A DNA stretch of 64,000 nt from Maricaulis salignorans (GTDB lineage: Bacteria; Pseudomonadota; Alphaproteobacteria; Caulobacterales; Aquidulcibacteraceae), in contig CAMDDL010000008.1 of assembly GCA_945891505.1 (NCBI GenBank), positions 1-64,000 on the forward strand, written 5' to 3'. Numbering within the stretch: the first letter of the stretch is position 1; every line of letters begins with the position of its first letter. A program made the position numbers and the translations under genes. The notes under the pieces were generated by a model. That model did not search any database, had not been told where the DNA came from, and worked only from the letters and a program-made list of their open reading frames with translations. Shown piece by piece: positions 52,402-61,180 of the stretch.

Positions 52402-53399
52402 TGCGCCTCGAGATCACGCATGAGACCCGCTATACTTATTCGGCACCTGTCCGTGAAAGCGTGATGGAATTGTGGCTGCAGCCCCTGACCTTACCGATGC
52501 AGCGCCTAGTCGGGTTTGATATTGTGACCGAGCCCCGCGCCAAGATGATGACGTATCGAGATTGGCTCGGGAATATCGTCTATCATTTTGACGTACCGGC
52601 CAAACATACCGAGTTGGTTATTCGCTCACGGGCTATGGTTGAGACCTATGAACGGACCGAGCCCCTGCCAGTAAAAGTTGATCCAGGTGCCTGGGCCTAC
52701 TTGCGCAGCGATGAAGTTCGAAGCCGTTATTATGACATGATGCGTCCTTCGACCTTTGTGGATGGATCTGGTCACCTAGAGACCTTCATGCGTGAACGGG
52801 ACCTTTTGGTGCTGCCACCTGATCCGCTGACCGGCTTGCGCATCCTCAATAAGGAGATTTATGGGGCATTTGACTATGTGCCAGGCTTTACCGCCGCCGA
52901 TAGCCCAATTGATGCCGCGCTCGAGCACCGCAAGGGCGTGTGCCAAGACTTTGCACACATTATGTTGGCGGTGGCCCGCCAGTGGGGCGTGCCATCGCGC
53001 TACGTGTCTGGCTATCTGGCCAGAACCGAACAGGATACCCAAATCCGTTCGGTTCCCGACGCGTCACATGCGTGGGTTGAATGCTATCTGCCGGAACAAG
53101 GCTGGGTCGGATTTGATCCAACTAATGACATGCTGGCTAATGAGCGCCATGTCGTGGTCGCTTATGGTCGTGACTATGCCGATGTGCCCCCAACCCGGGG
53201 CGTTTTGAAGGGCGACGCGGATAGCTTACTGGAAGTGGACGTGCATGTTCGCCAAGCTGAGCGTCTCTCCCTAGACAGTGACTTCTTGAAAGTTGTCCGC
53301 TCGCCACGGACACGGCCGGACCAATTAATGGCTTCAACCAAGCCCCAAAGGGCGATGGCGCTCGAAATGCAGCACCAAATGGAGCAGCAGCAGCAATAA
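52401..53399 (+). CDS. transglutaminase-like cysteine peptidase
   Basis: A 332-residue transglutaminase-fold protein. The catalytic triad is Cys181 (GVCQDFAH), His223 (ASHAWVE) and Asp239 (FDPTND). An N-terminal beta domain (ITHETRYTYSAPVRESVMELWL) is typical of the family. Such enzymes cleave or transfer amide bonds and, in this operon type, may remove the product of the ATP-grasp ligase. The start at 52401 has AGGAG upstream. Confidence 0.9.
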   Translation: MRLEITHETRYTYSAPVRESVMELWLQPLTLPMQRLVGFDIVTEPRAKMMTYRDWLGNIVYHFDVPAKHTELVIRSRAMVETYERTEPLPVKVDPGAWAYLRSDEVRSRYYDMMRPSTFVDGSGHLETFMRERDLLVLPPDPLTGLRILNKEIYGAFDYVPGFTAADSPIDAALEHRKGVCQDFAHIMLAVARQWGVPSRYVSGYLARTEQDTQIRSVPDASHAWVECYLPEQGWVGFDPTNDMLANERHVVVAYGRDYADVPPTRGVLKGDADSLLEVDVHVRQAERLSLDSDFLKVVRSPRTRPDQLMASTKPQRAMALEMQHQMEQQQQ

Positions 53400-53900
53400 T
53401 TTGCAGTAACCGACTACCAGGCCGAGGTTGCCAGATTGAACTGGCATCAGATGTTTTGAAATATGCTTGCGATTTAAGGTGCCGTTGCAATTAATACCCG
53501 CTTGGGGTGAAATCTGAGGTTTACCTCTGTCTTTGCACGGGCAGGTACATTCCCCAATCCGCGCAGCGGGCTTTAATTTTATCTCACTATAATCAATGCG
53601 ATAATATCTCCCAGTCCCAACGACTTGTCAAAGTCTTTTGACGTTTTCCCCAATTAGGTTACCAAAAGTTATATCCTTTATGAACGGGAAATGAATAAGC
53701 GCTATAAAGCCGATTCTCCAGATAATAGAATCAGGTTTGTGCCTCCTGATTACTTAATTCAAATAATGATTTAGAATGAAACACATGAAAATACCAAATA
53801 GGTAAGGTTCTCCTGTGGTAACTAATGAAAAATAGGCCTTTTCATGTGCGCGACACAATGTAAAAGCGAAGCAACGAATTTTAAAAGTGGAGGAATTTGG
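53400..53900. other. AT-rich intergenic stretch upstream of a TetR regulator
   Basis: About 500 bases clearly more AT-rich than the window. It holds a 6-base palindrome (53627-53642). A possible 27-codon frame (53691-53774, MNKRYKADSPDNRIRFVPPD) has no good ribosome site and is not called. It probably includes the TetR promoter. Confidence 0.5.
53627..53642. promoter_or_regulatory. palindromic operator-like site
   Basis: GTCAAA (53627-53632), GTCT, TTTGAC (53637-53642) is a perfect inverted repeat with a 4-base centre. It resembles a regulator site, lying 260 bases before the TetR gene. Binding is not shown. Confidence 0.3.
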
Positions 53901-54536
53901 ATGCCACAAGGGAAATTGAATACCCGTCCGGCGGTCGCGGCTCAGGATCGCGCAGAGCGAATTCTAATCGAAGCGACGAGATTATTTACCGAAAATGGTT
54001 ACGCGGGCACTCGAATGTCTGATATTGCCTCGGCAATTGGCGTAACAAAGCCTATTGTCTATCGGTATTTTGACTCAAAGCAGGTATTGTTTGAATCATT
54101 GGTGCGGCGCGTACTTGCCGACCAAATCGAAGGCGCTTGCCGTTTAATTGATGAACATCGCGGCCCCACAAAACCCTTGTTGAACCAATTGGTCCGAGAC
54201 GCCCGGATTGCTCTAAGCGCGCCCGGTGCTCTAGCCCCGTGGCGCATCGCAGTGGGCGAAGCCGACCGCTTCCCAGATTTGGCCGCTTTTTTGCGTCATG
54301 GCTTCATCGACCCCGTTGAGGCATCAATCCGAAACCTATTTGAGCGATCTCTAGCCGCTACGGAAACCCAAGGCACCGATGCCGCGACTCTCACGCGATT
54401 ATTCTGCGCGCCGGTGGCCGCAGTTGCAATGATGATGGCAACCTTTGGCGAAACCGAAGAAGCTCAGTTTGACGTTGACGCTTTCCTTGCAGCCCATGTC
54501 GAAGGCTTCTGGCAAGGCTGGGCCGTTAAGCCCTAA
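53901..54536 (+). CDS. TetR/AcrR-family transcriptional regulator
   Basis: A 211-residue regulator. The N-terminal helix-turn-helix reads RILIEATRLFTENGYAGTRM followed by IASAIGVTKPIVYRYFDSK (about 19-65); the C-terminal ligand domain is not conserved enough to name a ligand. The start at 53901 has GGAGG seven bases upstream. The target is unknown; the gene next door is on the opposite strand. Confidence 0.9.
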   Translation: MPQGKLNTRPAVAAQDRAERILIEATRLFTENGYAGTRMSDIASAIGVTKPIVYRYFDSKQVLFESLVRRVLADQIEGACRLIDEHRGPTKPLLNQLVRDARIALSAPGALAPWRIAVGEADRFPDLAAFLRHGFIDPVEASIRNLFERSLAATETQGTDAATLTRLFCAPVAAVAMMMATFGETEEAQFDVDAFLAAHVEGFWQGWAVKP

Positions 54537-54539
54537 AGC

Positions 54540-55304
54540 TTAGCGTCCCAAACGGCGCTCCCAATATTTGGCAAGGCGTAGATAGCGATAGAATGCGTAA
54601 TTCATAGCTGTCATAAAACCATAGAGACCACGCACAAAATGTCTTCTCGCGATATAGGCCTTCATAAAGGCCAGCGGGAATTCTGCGACCAATCGCGCCG
54701 CGCCAATCTTGCGCCCTTTCTTGTCCAAATCATCGGCCTGCATGTCGGCATAGGCATTCAACTTGATTAATTCATGACCCAGCGAGCGGATTGAGCGGTG
54801 CTCGATCACACCGTTCAAACGATAGACGGGCGTTCCCTTCACCAAGTCCACCCGGTCATGCACAGGCGAGGGTGAGTATCGCCCGACCTGTTTATGATAC
54901 AGGCGAACTGGGCTTAGCCTAAAGGCCCAAGCATGGGGACGGGCCTCACCGGGAAACATCTCGATAATGTCGGTTTCAAACCCGCATGGCGACAAATTAG
55001 CTTCACCGATGGCGGCCCCGATAGAGGCCGCCAACTCCGACGTCACAACTTCGTCGGCATCAATATTCAGCATCCAGGCATGGCGGCACTGATCTTCACC
55101 GAACTGCTTTTGTAAGCCATAGCCCGGCCAAGGATTGAAGATCACACGGGCACCGAGGCGCGCTGCCAGCTCTTGCGTTCCATCTGTAGACCCAGAGTCT
55201 ATCACCACAATATCGTCCGATAACCCCTTTACGGATTCTAGCGTTGGCCCAAGACGATCCACTTCATTCTTGGTGATGATAAAGATCGACAGGGGCAATG
55301 ACAT
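54540..55304 (-). CDS. family 2 glycosyltransferase, WaaE/KdtX-like
   Basis: A 254-residue GT-A glycosyltransferase. ITKNEVDRLGPTLESVKGLSDDIVVIDSGSTDGT binds the nucleotide sugar, and NIDADE supplies the DXD metal site. The family (WaaE/KdtX) adds a hexose to the inner core of lipopolysaccharide. The C-terminal basic and aromatic helices (RHFVRGLYGFMTAMNYAFYR) suggest membrane association. It is convergent with the TetR gene (3 bases apart). Confidence 0.87.
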   Translation of the reverse strand: MSLPLSIFIITKNEVDRLGPTLESVKGLSDDIVVIDSGSTDGTQELAARLGARVIFNPWPGYGLQKQFGEDQCRHAWMLNIDADEVVTSELAASIGAAIGEANLSPCGFETDIIEMFPGEARPHAWAFRLSPVRLYHKQVGRYSPSPVHDRVDLVKGTPVYRLNGVIEHRSIRSLGHELIKLNAYADMQADDLDKKGRKIGAARLVAEFPLAFMKAYIARRHFVRGLYGFMTAMNYAFYRYLRLAKYWERRLGR

Positions 55305-55446
55305 TGCGCGTTTCCTTCAAGGACACCTTCCCTAGCAGAGCCCCAGCATGCCCGTCGAGATGGAGGGCTTGATTGGGCAACGCAAGCCGACCATAAACTG
55401 ATAGCTAGCCCTCGCTTCGGACAAGCTATCGCCCTACATAGCGATC

Positions 55447-56793
55447 ATGAGCGAAGATCGTGAGCGCAATCGATTAAGTGGCCGGCTCAGCCGGGTTGCC
55501 CGTGTTGGCGTGAACATGGGTGCGGCTGCGGCCACCTTTGGAGCCCAAAGGCTGGCTGGCGGCAGTGATGCCGACAAAACGATAGCCATTGCGCTGCGCC
55601 AAGCCCTCGGAAAAACCCGAGGGCCTTTGATGAAGGTGGCCCAAATATTGGCCACCATTCCCGACTTCTTGCCCCCTGAGTACGCTGAAGAGCTTGCATC
55701 TCTTCAGTCCGATGCGCCCTCGATGGGCTGGCCCTTTGTCAAACGGCGGATGCGCGCCGAATTGGGGGCCGATTGGGAGAGCCGGTTTGCGAGCTTCGAG
55801 CGCGAAGCAGCGCACGCCGCATCACTTGGCCAAGTCCATCGCGCGACGCTCCATGATGGCCGATTGGTCGCGTGCAAATTGCAATATCCAGATATGGCGA
55901 GTGCGGTTGAGTCTGATGTTTCACAACTCAAGTCCCTGCTCGGTTTATTTCGAACTTTTGAGAAATCCCTAGACCCGAGTGAGGCTGTCGAGGAAGTCAC
56001 CGATCGCTTGCGCGAAGAGCTCGATTACACGCGCGAACGCCAACATATGCGACTTTATGGCGATCTATTGGCTGCACAGCCAGACATCACTTGCCCAGAG
56101 CCCATCGACGACCTGTCAACTGGGCGGCTATTGACCATGACCTGGCTCGACGGCGCACCGCTTTTGACTTTTAAAGATGCGCCGCAGGAAGAGCGCGACC
56201 GCATCGCGACTTTATTGTTCAAAGCTTGGTGGGTGCCGATGATGGCAACAGGGGTTATCCATGGGGACCCACATTTGGGCAATTACTCCCTTACCCCCGG
56301 TGCCAAAAGGCTCAACCTTCTCGACTTTGGCTGCGTCCGGATTTTCCCACCGCGTTTTGTTGCAGGTGTCGTGCAGCTCTATCTTTCGCTGGAGCGCAAT
56401 GACTTTGAAGGCACCATGGCCGCTTATGAAATCTGGGGCTTTAAAGGACTGACACGGAAACTCGCCGAAGTCCTCAATTTGTGGGCCAAGTTTATTTATG
56501 CGCCACTTCTCGACAACCGCATACGCACCGTCGCGGATGGCGTCGCTCCCGGGGATTATGGGCGCAAGGAAGCGTTTGAAGTGCGCAATCTGTTGAAAGA
56601 ACATGGTCCCGTGGCCATCCCACGGGAGTTTGTCTTTATGGACCGCGCGGCCATTGGTTTAGGTGCCGCCTATCTACATTTGGGTGCCAAGCTCAATTTC
56701 TATGAATTGTTCCAGAACTCTATCGCAGGCTTTAACGAGGCCGACCTCGGTGCGCGACAAGATCAGGCCTTGCAGCGAGTTGGCTTGCGCTGA
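55447..56793 (+). CDS. ABC1/UbiB-family atypical kinase
   Basis: A 448-residue ABC1 protein. The KxGQ signature is here KVAQ (LMKVAQILATIPDFLPPEY, about 62-80). The Ala-rich nucleotide loop is AHAASLGQVHRA, catalytic HGDPHLGN lies near 274, and metal-binding DFG is LDFGC. The family includes UbiB/COQ8, which support ubiquinone synthesis. The second gene is an alpha/beta hydrolase in the same direction. Kinase or ATPase substrate unknown. Confidence 0.9.
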   Translation: MSEDRERNRLSGRLSRVARVGVNMGAAAATFGAQRLAGGSDADKTIAIALRQALGKTRGPLMKVAQILATIPDFLPPEYAEELASLQSDAPSMGWPFVKRRMRAELGADWESRFASFEREAAHAASLGQVHRATLHDGRLVACKLQYPDMASAVESDVSQLKSLLGLFRTFEKSLDPSEAVEEVTDRLREELDYTRERQHMRLYGDLLAAQPDITCPEPIDDLSTGRLLTMTWLDGAPLLTFKDAPQEERDRIATLLFKAWWVPMMATGVIHGDPHLGNYSLTPGAKRLNLLDFGCVRIFPPRFVAGVVQLYLSLERNDFEGTMAAYEIWGFKGLTRKLAEVLNLWAKFIYAPLLDNRIRTVADGVAPGDYGRKEAFEVRNLLKEHGPVAIPREFVFMDRAAIGLGAAYLHLGAKLNFYELFQNSIAGFNEADLGARQDQALQRVGLR

Positions 56794-56860
56794 AATCTTA
56801 GCGGCCCTTGACGCAAGGTCACGGCTTGCTCAAGCGCCCGCCTTAGGCCAAGTCGAGGAC

Positions 56861-57865
56861 ATGACAGAGGCTAGCCCCAATAATCTTGTTCGTTCCGAAC
56901 TTTCTTCCGTGCCAGAAGTCGCTGAAGGCAGCCGCGACAAGGGGCCTTTGGAATCGTATGGCGGTGAACGTCCAACCTATCCCGCTTGGGCATTGGACGC
57001 GATTGCGCACGAACCAGAAATCAAGCACTTCCAGGTCGAAGGAGCCAAGCTGGAACTGCTGATGTGGGGAACAATCGGCCAACCGGGCGTGCTGCTGCTC
57101 CACGGCAATGGTGCGCATGCGGGTTGGTGGAGCTTTATCGCCCCGTTTTTAGCCAAATCCGGCTATCGCGTTGCTGCCCTGTCCTTTTCTGGCATGGGGG
57201 GATCAGACTGGCGTGAAACCTATACAATGGACTTGTTCGCGGACGAGGTCTTAGGGGCCTGTGATCAGGCGGCCCTCGCCGCAAGTGGTCAAGCCCCAGT
57301 GATTGTGGCCCATTCTTTTGGTGGCGTACCTGCAATTTATACAGCACTGAAGGCCGCCGAACGCGTGGGCGGGCTTATTTTGCTCGACAGCCCAATTGAG
57401 CCGCCCGGTGAAGAATGGAAGGGCCCGCCGAAACGGACAGCCCCCAATCGAGTTTATACCACTTTAAACGAGGCCTTGGCGCGCTTTCGCTTGGCCCCAC
57501 CCCAGCCTTGCGAGAACCACTGGGCATTGGACCATATTGCACGAGGCTCGTTGAAACAGGTCGAAGGGGGCTGGACGTGGCAGTTTGACCCATTCTTATG
57601 GAATAGCTTTGCGCCCATGATCATGTCGGAGCGCGCCAGCCGCCTCAAGGTTCCTACAATTGTCATGCGAGGCGGTAACTCATTTTTGATGGAAGACCGC
57701 ATCTTCACTTATATGAAGACGATTTTCCCAATGGGTACGGGCTTTGTCACCATTCCAGAAGCGCAGCATCATCTGCTGTTAGACCAGCCATTGGCTATGA
57801 TTGCCGCATTGGAATCCAGTTTGGCTGGCATCTCTATCTTGCCTAAGACCCCGATGCGCGGCTAA
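56861..57865 (+). CDS. alpha/beta-fold hydrolase
   Basis: A 334-residue alpha/beta hydrolase. HGNGAHAGWW forms the oxyanion region, nucleophile elbow AHSFGG, and the His lies in PEAQHHLLLDQP. The N-terminal 50 residues are an extra lead. The start at 56861 is 67 bases after the ABC1 stop; an in-frame upstream extension overlaps that gene and is rejected. The reaction is not known. Confidence 0.85.
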   Translation: MTEASPNNLVRSELSSVPEVAEGSRDKGPLESYGGERPTYPAWALDAIAHEPEIKHFQVEGAKLELLMWGTIGQPGVLLLHGNGAHAGWWSFIAPFLAKSGYRVAALSFSGMGGSDWRETYTMDLFADEVLGACDQAALAASGQAPVIVAHSFGGVPAIYTALKAAERVGGLILLDSPIEPPGEEWKGPPKRTAPNRVYTTLNEALARFRLAPPQPCENHWALDHIARGSLKQVEGGWTWQFDPFLWNSFAPMIMSERASRLKVPTIVMRGGNSFLMEDRIFTYMKTIFPMGTGFVTIPEAQHHLLLDQPLAMIAALESSLAGISILPKTPMRG

Positions 57866-57888
57866 GAGGGGCATAACGGAGAGTTCAT

Positions 57889-58197
57889 ATGGCCAGCCAC
57901 GACGATCATTATTCCCACGGCGAAATGGAAATCACAGAGCAATCTGCCATGTATCAGTCGTTTTTGGTTGCAACCCAATGGGGCTGTGTCCTGATTGCGG
58001 CCATGGTGGCTTGTATGGCACTGATCTGGGGCGCGGACGTGCCTTGGCTACAAGCGGTTCTGGGCTGTGGCGCTTTGTCGGTTGTGGCAGGCCTCGGCAT
58101 GAAGATGGGTAGTGCCTTCACGATTACGTCGGTTTTGATCACCATCATCGGCTTGATATCGGGCGGCATTTCGACCGTCGTCGGCATGTTCATTTAA
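57889..58197 (+). CDS. aa3-type cytochrome c oxidase subunit IV
   Basis: A 102-residue membrane protein with the conserved head GEMEITEQSAMYQSFLVATQWG of bacterial aa3 oxidase subunit IV, then two or three membrane helices. Subunit IV is a small stabilising part of the terminal oxidase. The major oxidase subunits are not nearby. It lies 23 bases after the hydrolase gene. Confidence 0.85.
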   Translation: MASHDDHYSHGEMEITEQSAMYQSFLVATQWGCVLIAAMVACMALIWGADVPWLQAVLGCGALSVVAGLGMKMGSAFTITSVLITIIGLISGGISTVVGMFI

Positions 58198-58330
58198 AGC
58201 GGCTTGCCAGCCGCACGGCCAACCGGAAGGATGGGCCTAGGGGTCACTTAAAGGCCCCATTCCAATGCAGGTTAAATACTGGCCTTTTGACCACAACCGG
58301 TTTCAAGACTGACCGAACCCATGGAGCCGC

Positions 58331-58687
58331 GTGTTGGCCAAAGTGCAGATTGAAATTAATGGACGCAGATATGCGATTGGCTGTGATGAAGGCCAAGAAG
58401 ATTATGTTATGCGCTTGGCCCGCTATTTCGATGAGCATGTTAAACGCCTAGCCAGTTCTGTCGGACAAATTGGTGACCAGCGACTTTTTTTGATGGGTGC
58501 TTTGATCGTTGCTGACGAGATGCATGATTTGAAGGTGCGTCTTGACAAAGCTGAAGCCGAAATTGCGCGCTTGAGTGATGTTCGGGCGCAGGCTGCCCAG
58601 GCCGCCCTTGATCCAGCACCGGTTACGGCTTTGGACGGCGCAGCTGGTCGCCTTGAGGCATTGGCAGCGCGGCTAGAGCAAGCCTGA
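58331..58687 (+). CDS. zapA: cell-division protein ZapA
   Basis: A 118-residue protein: VQIEINGRRYAIGCDEGQEDYVMRLARYFDEHVKRLASSVG is the ZapA head, then a coiled coil. ZapA binds and bundles FtsZ at the division ring. It starts at GTG with GGAG upstream. Its last 15 bases overlap the convergent helicase gene. I see no 6S RNA next to it. Confidence 0.9.
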   Translation: MLAKVQIEINGRRYAIGCDEGQEDYVMRLARYFDEHVKRLASSVGQIGDQRLFLMGALIVADEMHDLKVRLDKAEAEIARLSDVRAQAAQAALDPAPVTALDGAAGRLEALAARLEQA

Positions 58688-61180
58688 ACCATCTTGGCCC
58701 ATTGCTTCACGCAATAAACTATCACCCGCAGCTTCTTCGAGAATAGTCTCGAGCGCCTGTCCATTGACGGGCACTTTGCCAATTTCCAGCATCAGCGGCA
58801 CGGCGAAGGGGGATATCCGTTCAAGCTTCTGGTGACGGACTTGCCCGGCAATGCGCGCCAAGCATTCCGACAGCCGCCGAATGTCCAAGAGCCCCTCACC
58901 AGCTTCATAGCGCGCAGCCTCCAGCAGAATATGGTCTGGCTGGTGGCGGCGTAGCACATCAAAAATCAAATCCGACGAAAAGGTAACTTGCCGGCCTGTC
59001 TTGGTCTTACCGATTTGGTTTTGCTCAATCAGACCGGCAATGACTGCGCACGTGCGAAACGTCCGCTTCATTAAGACGCTTTCTTCCAGCCACTCCTCCA
59101 GATCATCACCCAGCATATCCTGATCTAGCAACTGGTTCATATTTACGCGGGCCATATCCTTCTGTCCCCAAACCGAAATGGCATAATCATTGGCAACGAA
59201 ACCCAAAGGATCAAGGCCCAGCCGTTCAAGACGGCGGGTCAACAACATGCCGAGTGTTTGATGGGCTAGGCGGCCCTCAAACGGATAGCATGCCAAATGG
59301 AAGCGATTGCCGCGCGGAAAGGTTTCCACCAAGATTTCATCCTCTTGGGGTATGATCGAAAAGCAACTTTGCATCTGAAGCCATTCTTGCAGCTGCGGAT
59401 GCAAAGTCGGCCAATAGCTTTTGTTGGCGATCATGGTGCGCACACGGCCCGCTAGATAGGTCGAAAGCGGGAATTTACCGCCTGCCCAAGACGGCACTTT
59501 TGGCGATTGGTCATGCGCTTTGCTCACCAGACAATCGGTGCCGGAGACCCCTTCAAAGCGCCAGACTTCGCCAGCGAACAAGAAAGTATCGCGCGGCGAC
59601 AGGCCATCGACAAAATATTCCTCAATCTCACCGACAACACGGCCGCCCACAAATGTGCTGCCCCCCGCTGGCGTTCCAGGTCGGCGAGAGCGGTTTGCAG
59701 AAACTTGGCGAACCTTCAAAACTGGCTCCGCCACAATCGAACCGACATTCATGCGCCAAGCTCGTGCGGCCTCGCGATTGCGGCATAAGAGGCGGCCCTG
59801 CCCGTCGCGGATCAAACGGGCAAATCGGTCATAGGATTTCAGGGCATAGCCGCCATCGGTCACAAAGCCCAAGACCCGATCAAATTGTTCGCGCGGCAAC
59901 AGATGATAGGGTCCTGCGGAGGTGACCTCTGCGAAGAGGTCATCAGGTTGAAATGGGCCTCCAACGGCGCACCCCATAATATGCTGTGCCAAGATATCGA
60001 TCGCGCCACGTCTGGGAACAGGACCATCAAGATGCTGTGCCAAGACAGCATCGCGGGCGGCTTGGCACTCTAGCATTTCAAACCGATTGGTTGGCACCAG
60101 AACTGCCTTGGAGACTTCATCCAGCCGGTGATTGGACCGACCGATCCGCTGAATCAGTCGAGAGGAGCCTTTGGGTGCCCCCATCTGAATCACAAGGTCA
60201 ACATTGCCCCAATCAATCCCAAGATCGAGCGTTGAAGTACAAACAATGGCGCGCAAACGGCCCTGCGCCATGGCTTCTTCCACTTTCCGGCGCTGCGACA
60301 CATCGAGTGAGCCATGATGCAGCGCAATTGGAAGATTGGCCTCGTTGATCTTCCAGAGTTCCTGAAAGGCCAGTTCGGCCTGAAATCGCGTGTTGACAAA
60401 GACCAGAGCCATCTGGGTTTGTTCAATGGCTTGATAGACCTCTTGCATGGCATGACGACCCGTATGCCCAGCCCAAGGAATGCGCTCCTCAGACAAGAGT
60501 ATCGAGATATCAGGTGCTACGCCCTTTGGCCCGCGCACAATGCGAGCGAAGCGGGCCTTAGAGCCAGCCTGAGGCGCAATCCACTGAGCCAAAGCCGCTT
60601 CATCAGCGACGGTAGCAGAAAGGCCCGTACGGCGCGCTGACGGGGCAAAGCGCTGCAACGCTGCCATCCCCAACGCCAAGAGATCTCCACGCTTGGTCGG
60701 TGCAAGGGCATGGGCCTCGTCAATGATAATCCGCTTAAGCCCCTGAAACAGATTGGCCGCATCTGGCATGCCGACAAATAGGGCGACTTGTTCAGGTGTC
60801 GTTAGCAAGAGGTCAGGCGGATCATAACGCTGACGCTGTCGTTTCGTCGCGGGTGTATCACCGGTCCGCGTTTCCACCCGAATAGGTAGTCCCATTTCTC
60901 CGATCGGGGTCATTAGATTACGTTCGACATCCACCGCCAAGGCTTTGAGTGGCGAGATATAGAGCGTGTGGAGACCTCGTGGCTCATGAGCAGGCTCGGC
61001 CAGTTCAATTAGGCTAGGCAAAAAGCCCGCCAAAGTCTTCCCAGCCCCTGTGGGTGCGATCAAGAGGCTATGCTCGCCAGCTTGATCGGCAGCTAAAAGA
61101 TCAAGCTGATGGGCGCGTGGGGCCCAGTTACGACCCGTGAACCAAGCCTGAAAGGATGTTGGCAGCGCAGAGGCAGTCAT
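58673..61180 (-). CDS. ligase-associated Lhr-type DEXH helicase
   Basis: An 835-residue superfamily 2 helicase. Motif I APTGAGKT (about 42-49), motif II DEAH (about 151-154), SAT motif III, and the C-terminal IGRSNHR motif VI are present. The Lhr-core winged-helix and C-terminal domains follow. In other bacteria it lies with an ATP-dependent DNA ligase and a phosphoesterase in DNA-damage response operons. Those partners are not in this window. It overlaps MFS upstream by ATGA. Confidence 0.92.
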   Translation of the reverse strand: MTASALPTSFQAWFTGRNWAPRAHQLDLLAADQAGEHSLLIAPTGAGKTLAGFLPSLIELAEPAHEPRGLHTLYISPLKALAVDVERNLMTPIGEMGLPIRVETRTGDTPATKRQRQRYDPPDLLLTTPEQVALFVGMPDAANLFQGLKRIIIDEAHALAPTKRGDLLALGMAALQRFAPSARRTGLSATVADEAALAQWIAPQAGSKARFARIVRGPKGVAPDISILLSEERIPWAGHTGRHAMQEVYQAIEQTQMALVFVNTRFQAELAFQELWKINEANLPIALHHGSLDVSQRRKVEEAMAQGRLRAIVCTSTLDLGIDWGNVDLVIQMGAPKGSSRLIQRIGRSNHRLDEVSKAVLVPTNRFEMLECQAARDAVLAQHLDGPVPRRGAIDILAQHIMGCAVGGPFQPDDLFAEVTSAGPYHLLPREQFDRVLGFVTDGGYALKSYDRFARLIRDGQGRLLCRNREAARAWRMNVGSIVAEPVLKVRQVSANRSRRPGTPAGGSTFVGGRVVGEIEEYFVDGLSPRDTFLFAGEVWRFEGVSGTDCLVSKAHDQSPKVPSWAGGKFPLSTYLAGRVRTMIANKSYWPTLHPQLQEWLQMQSCFSIIPQEDEILVETFPRGNRFHLACYPFEGRLAHQTLGMLLTRRLERLGLDPLGFVANDYAISVWGQKDMARVNMNQLLDQDMLGDDLEEWLEESVLMKRTFRTCAVIAGLIEQNQIGKTKTGRQVTFSSDLIFDVLRRHQPDHILLEAARYEAGEGLLDIRRLSECLARIAGQVRHQKLERISPFAVPLMLEIGKVPVNGQALETILEEAAGDSLLREAMGQDGSGLL

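Noticed and set aside
53691-53774. 27-codon frame MNKRYKADSPDNRIRF
   Set aside because: No clear ribosome site and no evidence of conservation; noted only.
58688-58900. 6S RNA next to zapA
   Set aside because: The zapA end lies inside the convergent helicase gene and no 6S-like structure is seen.
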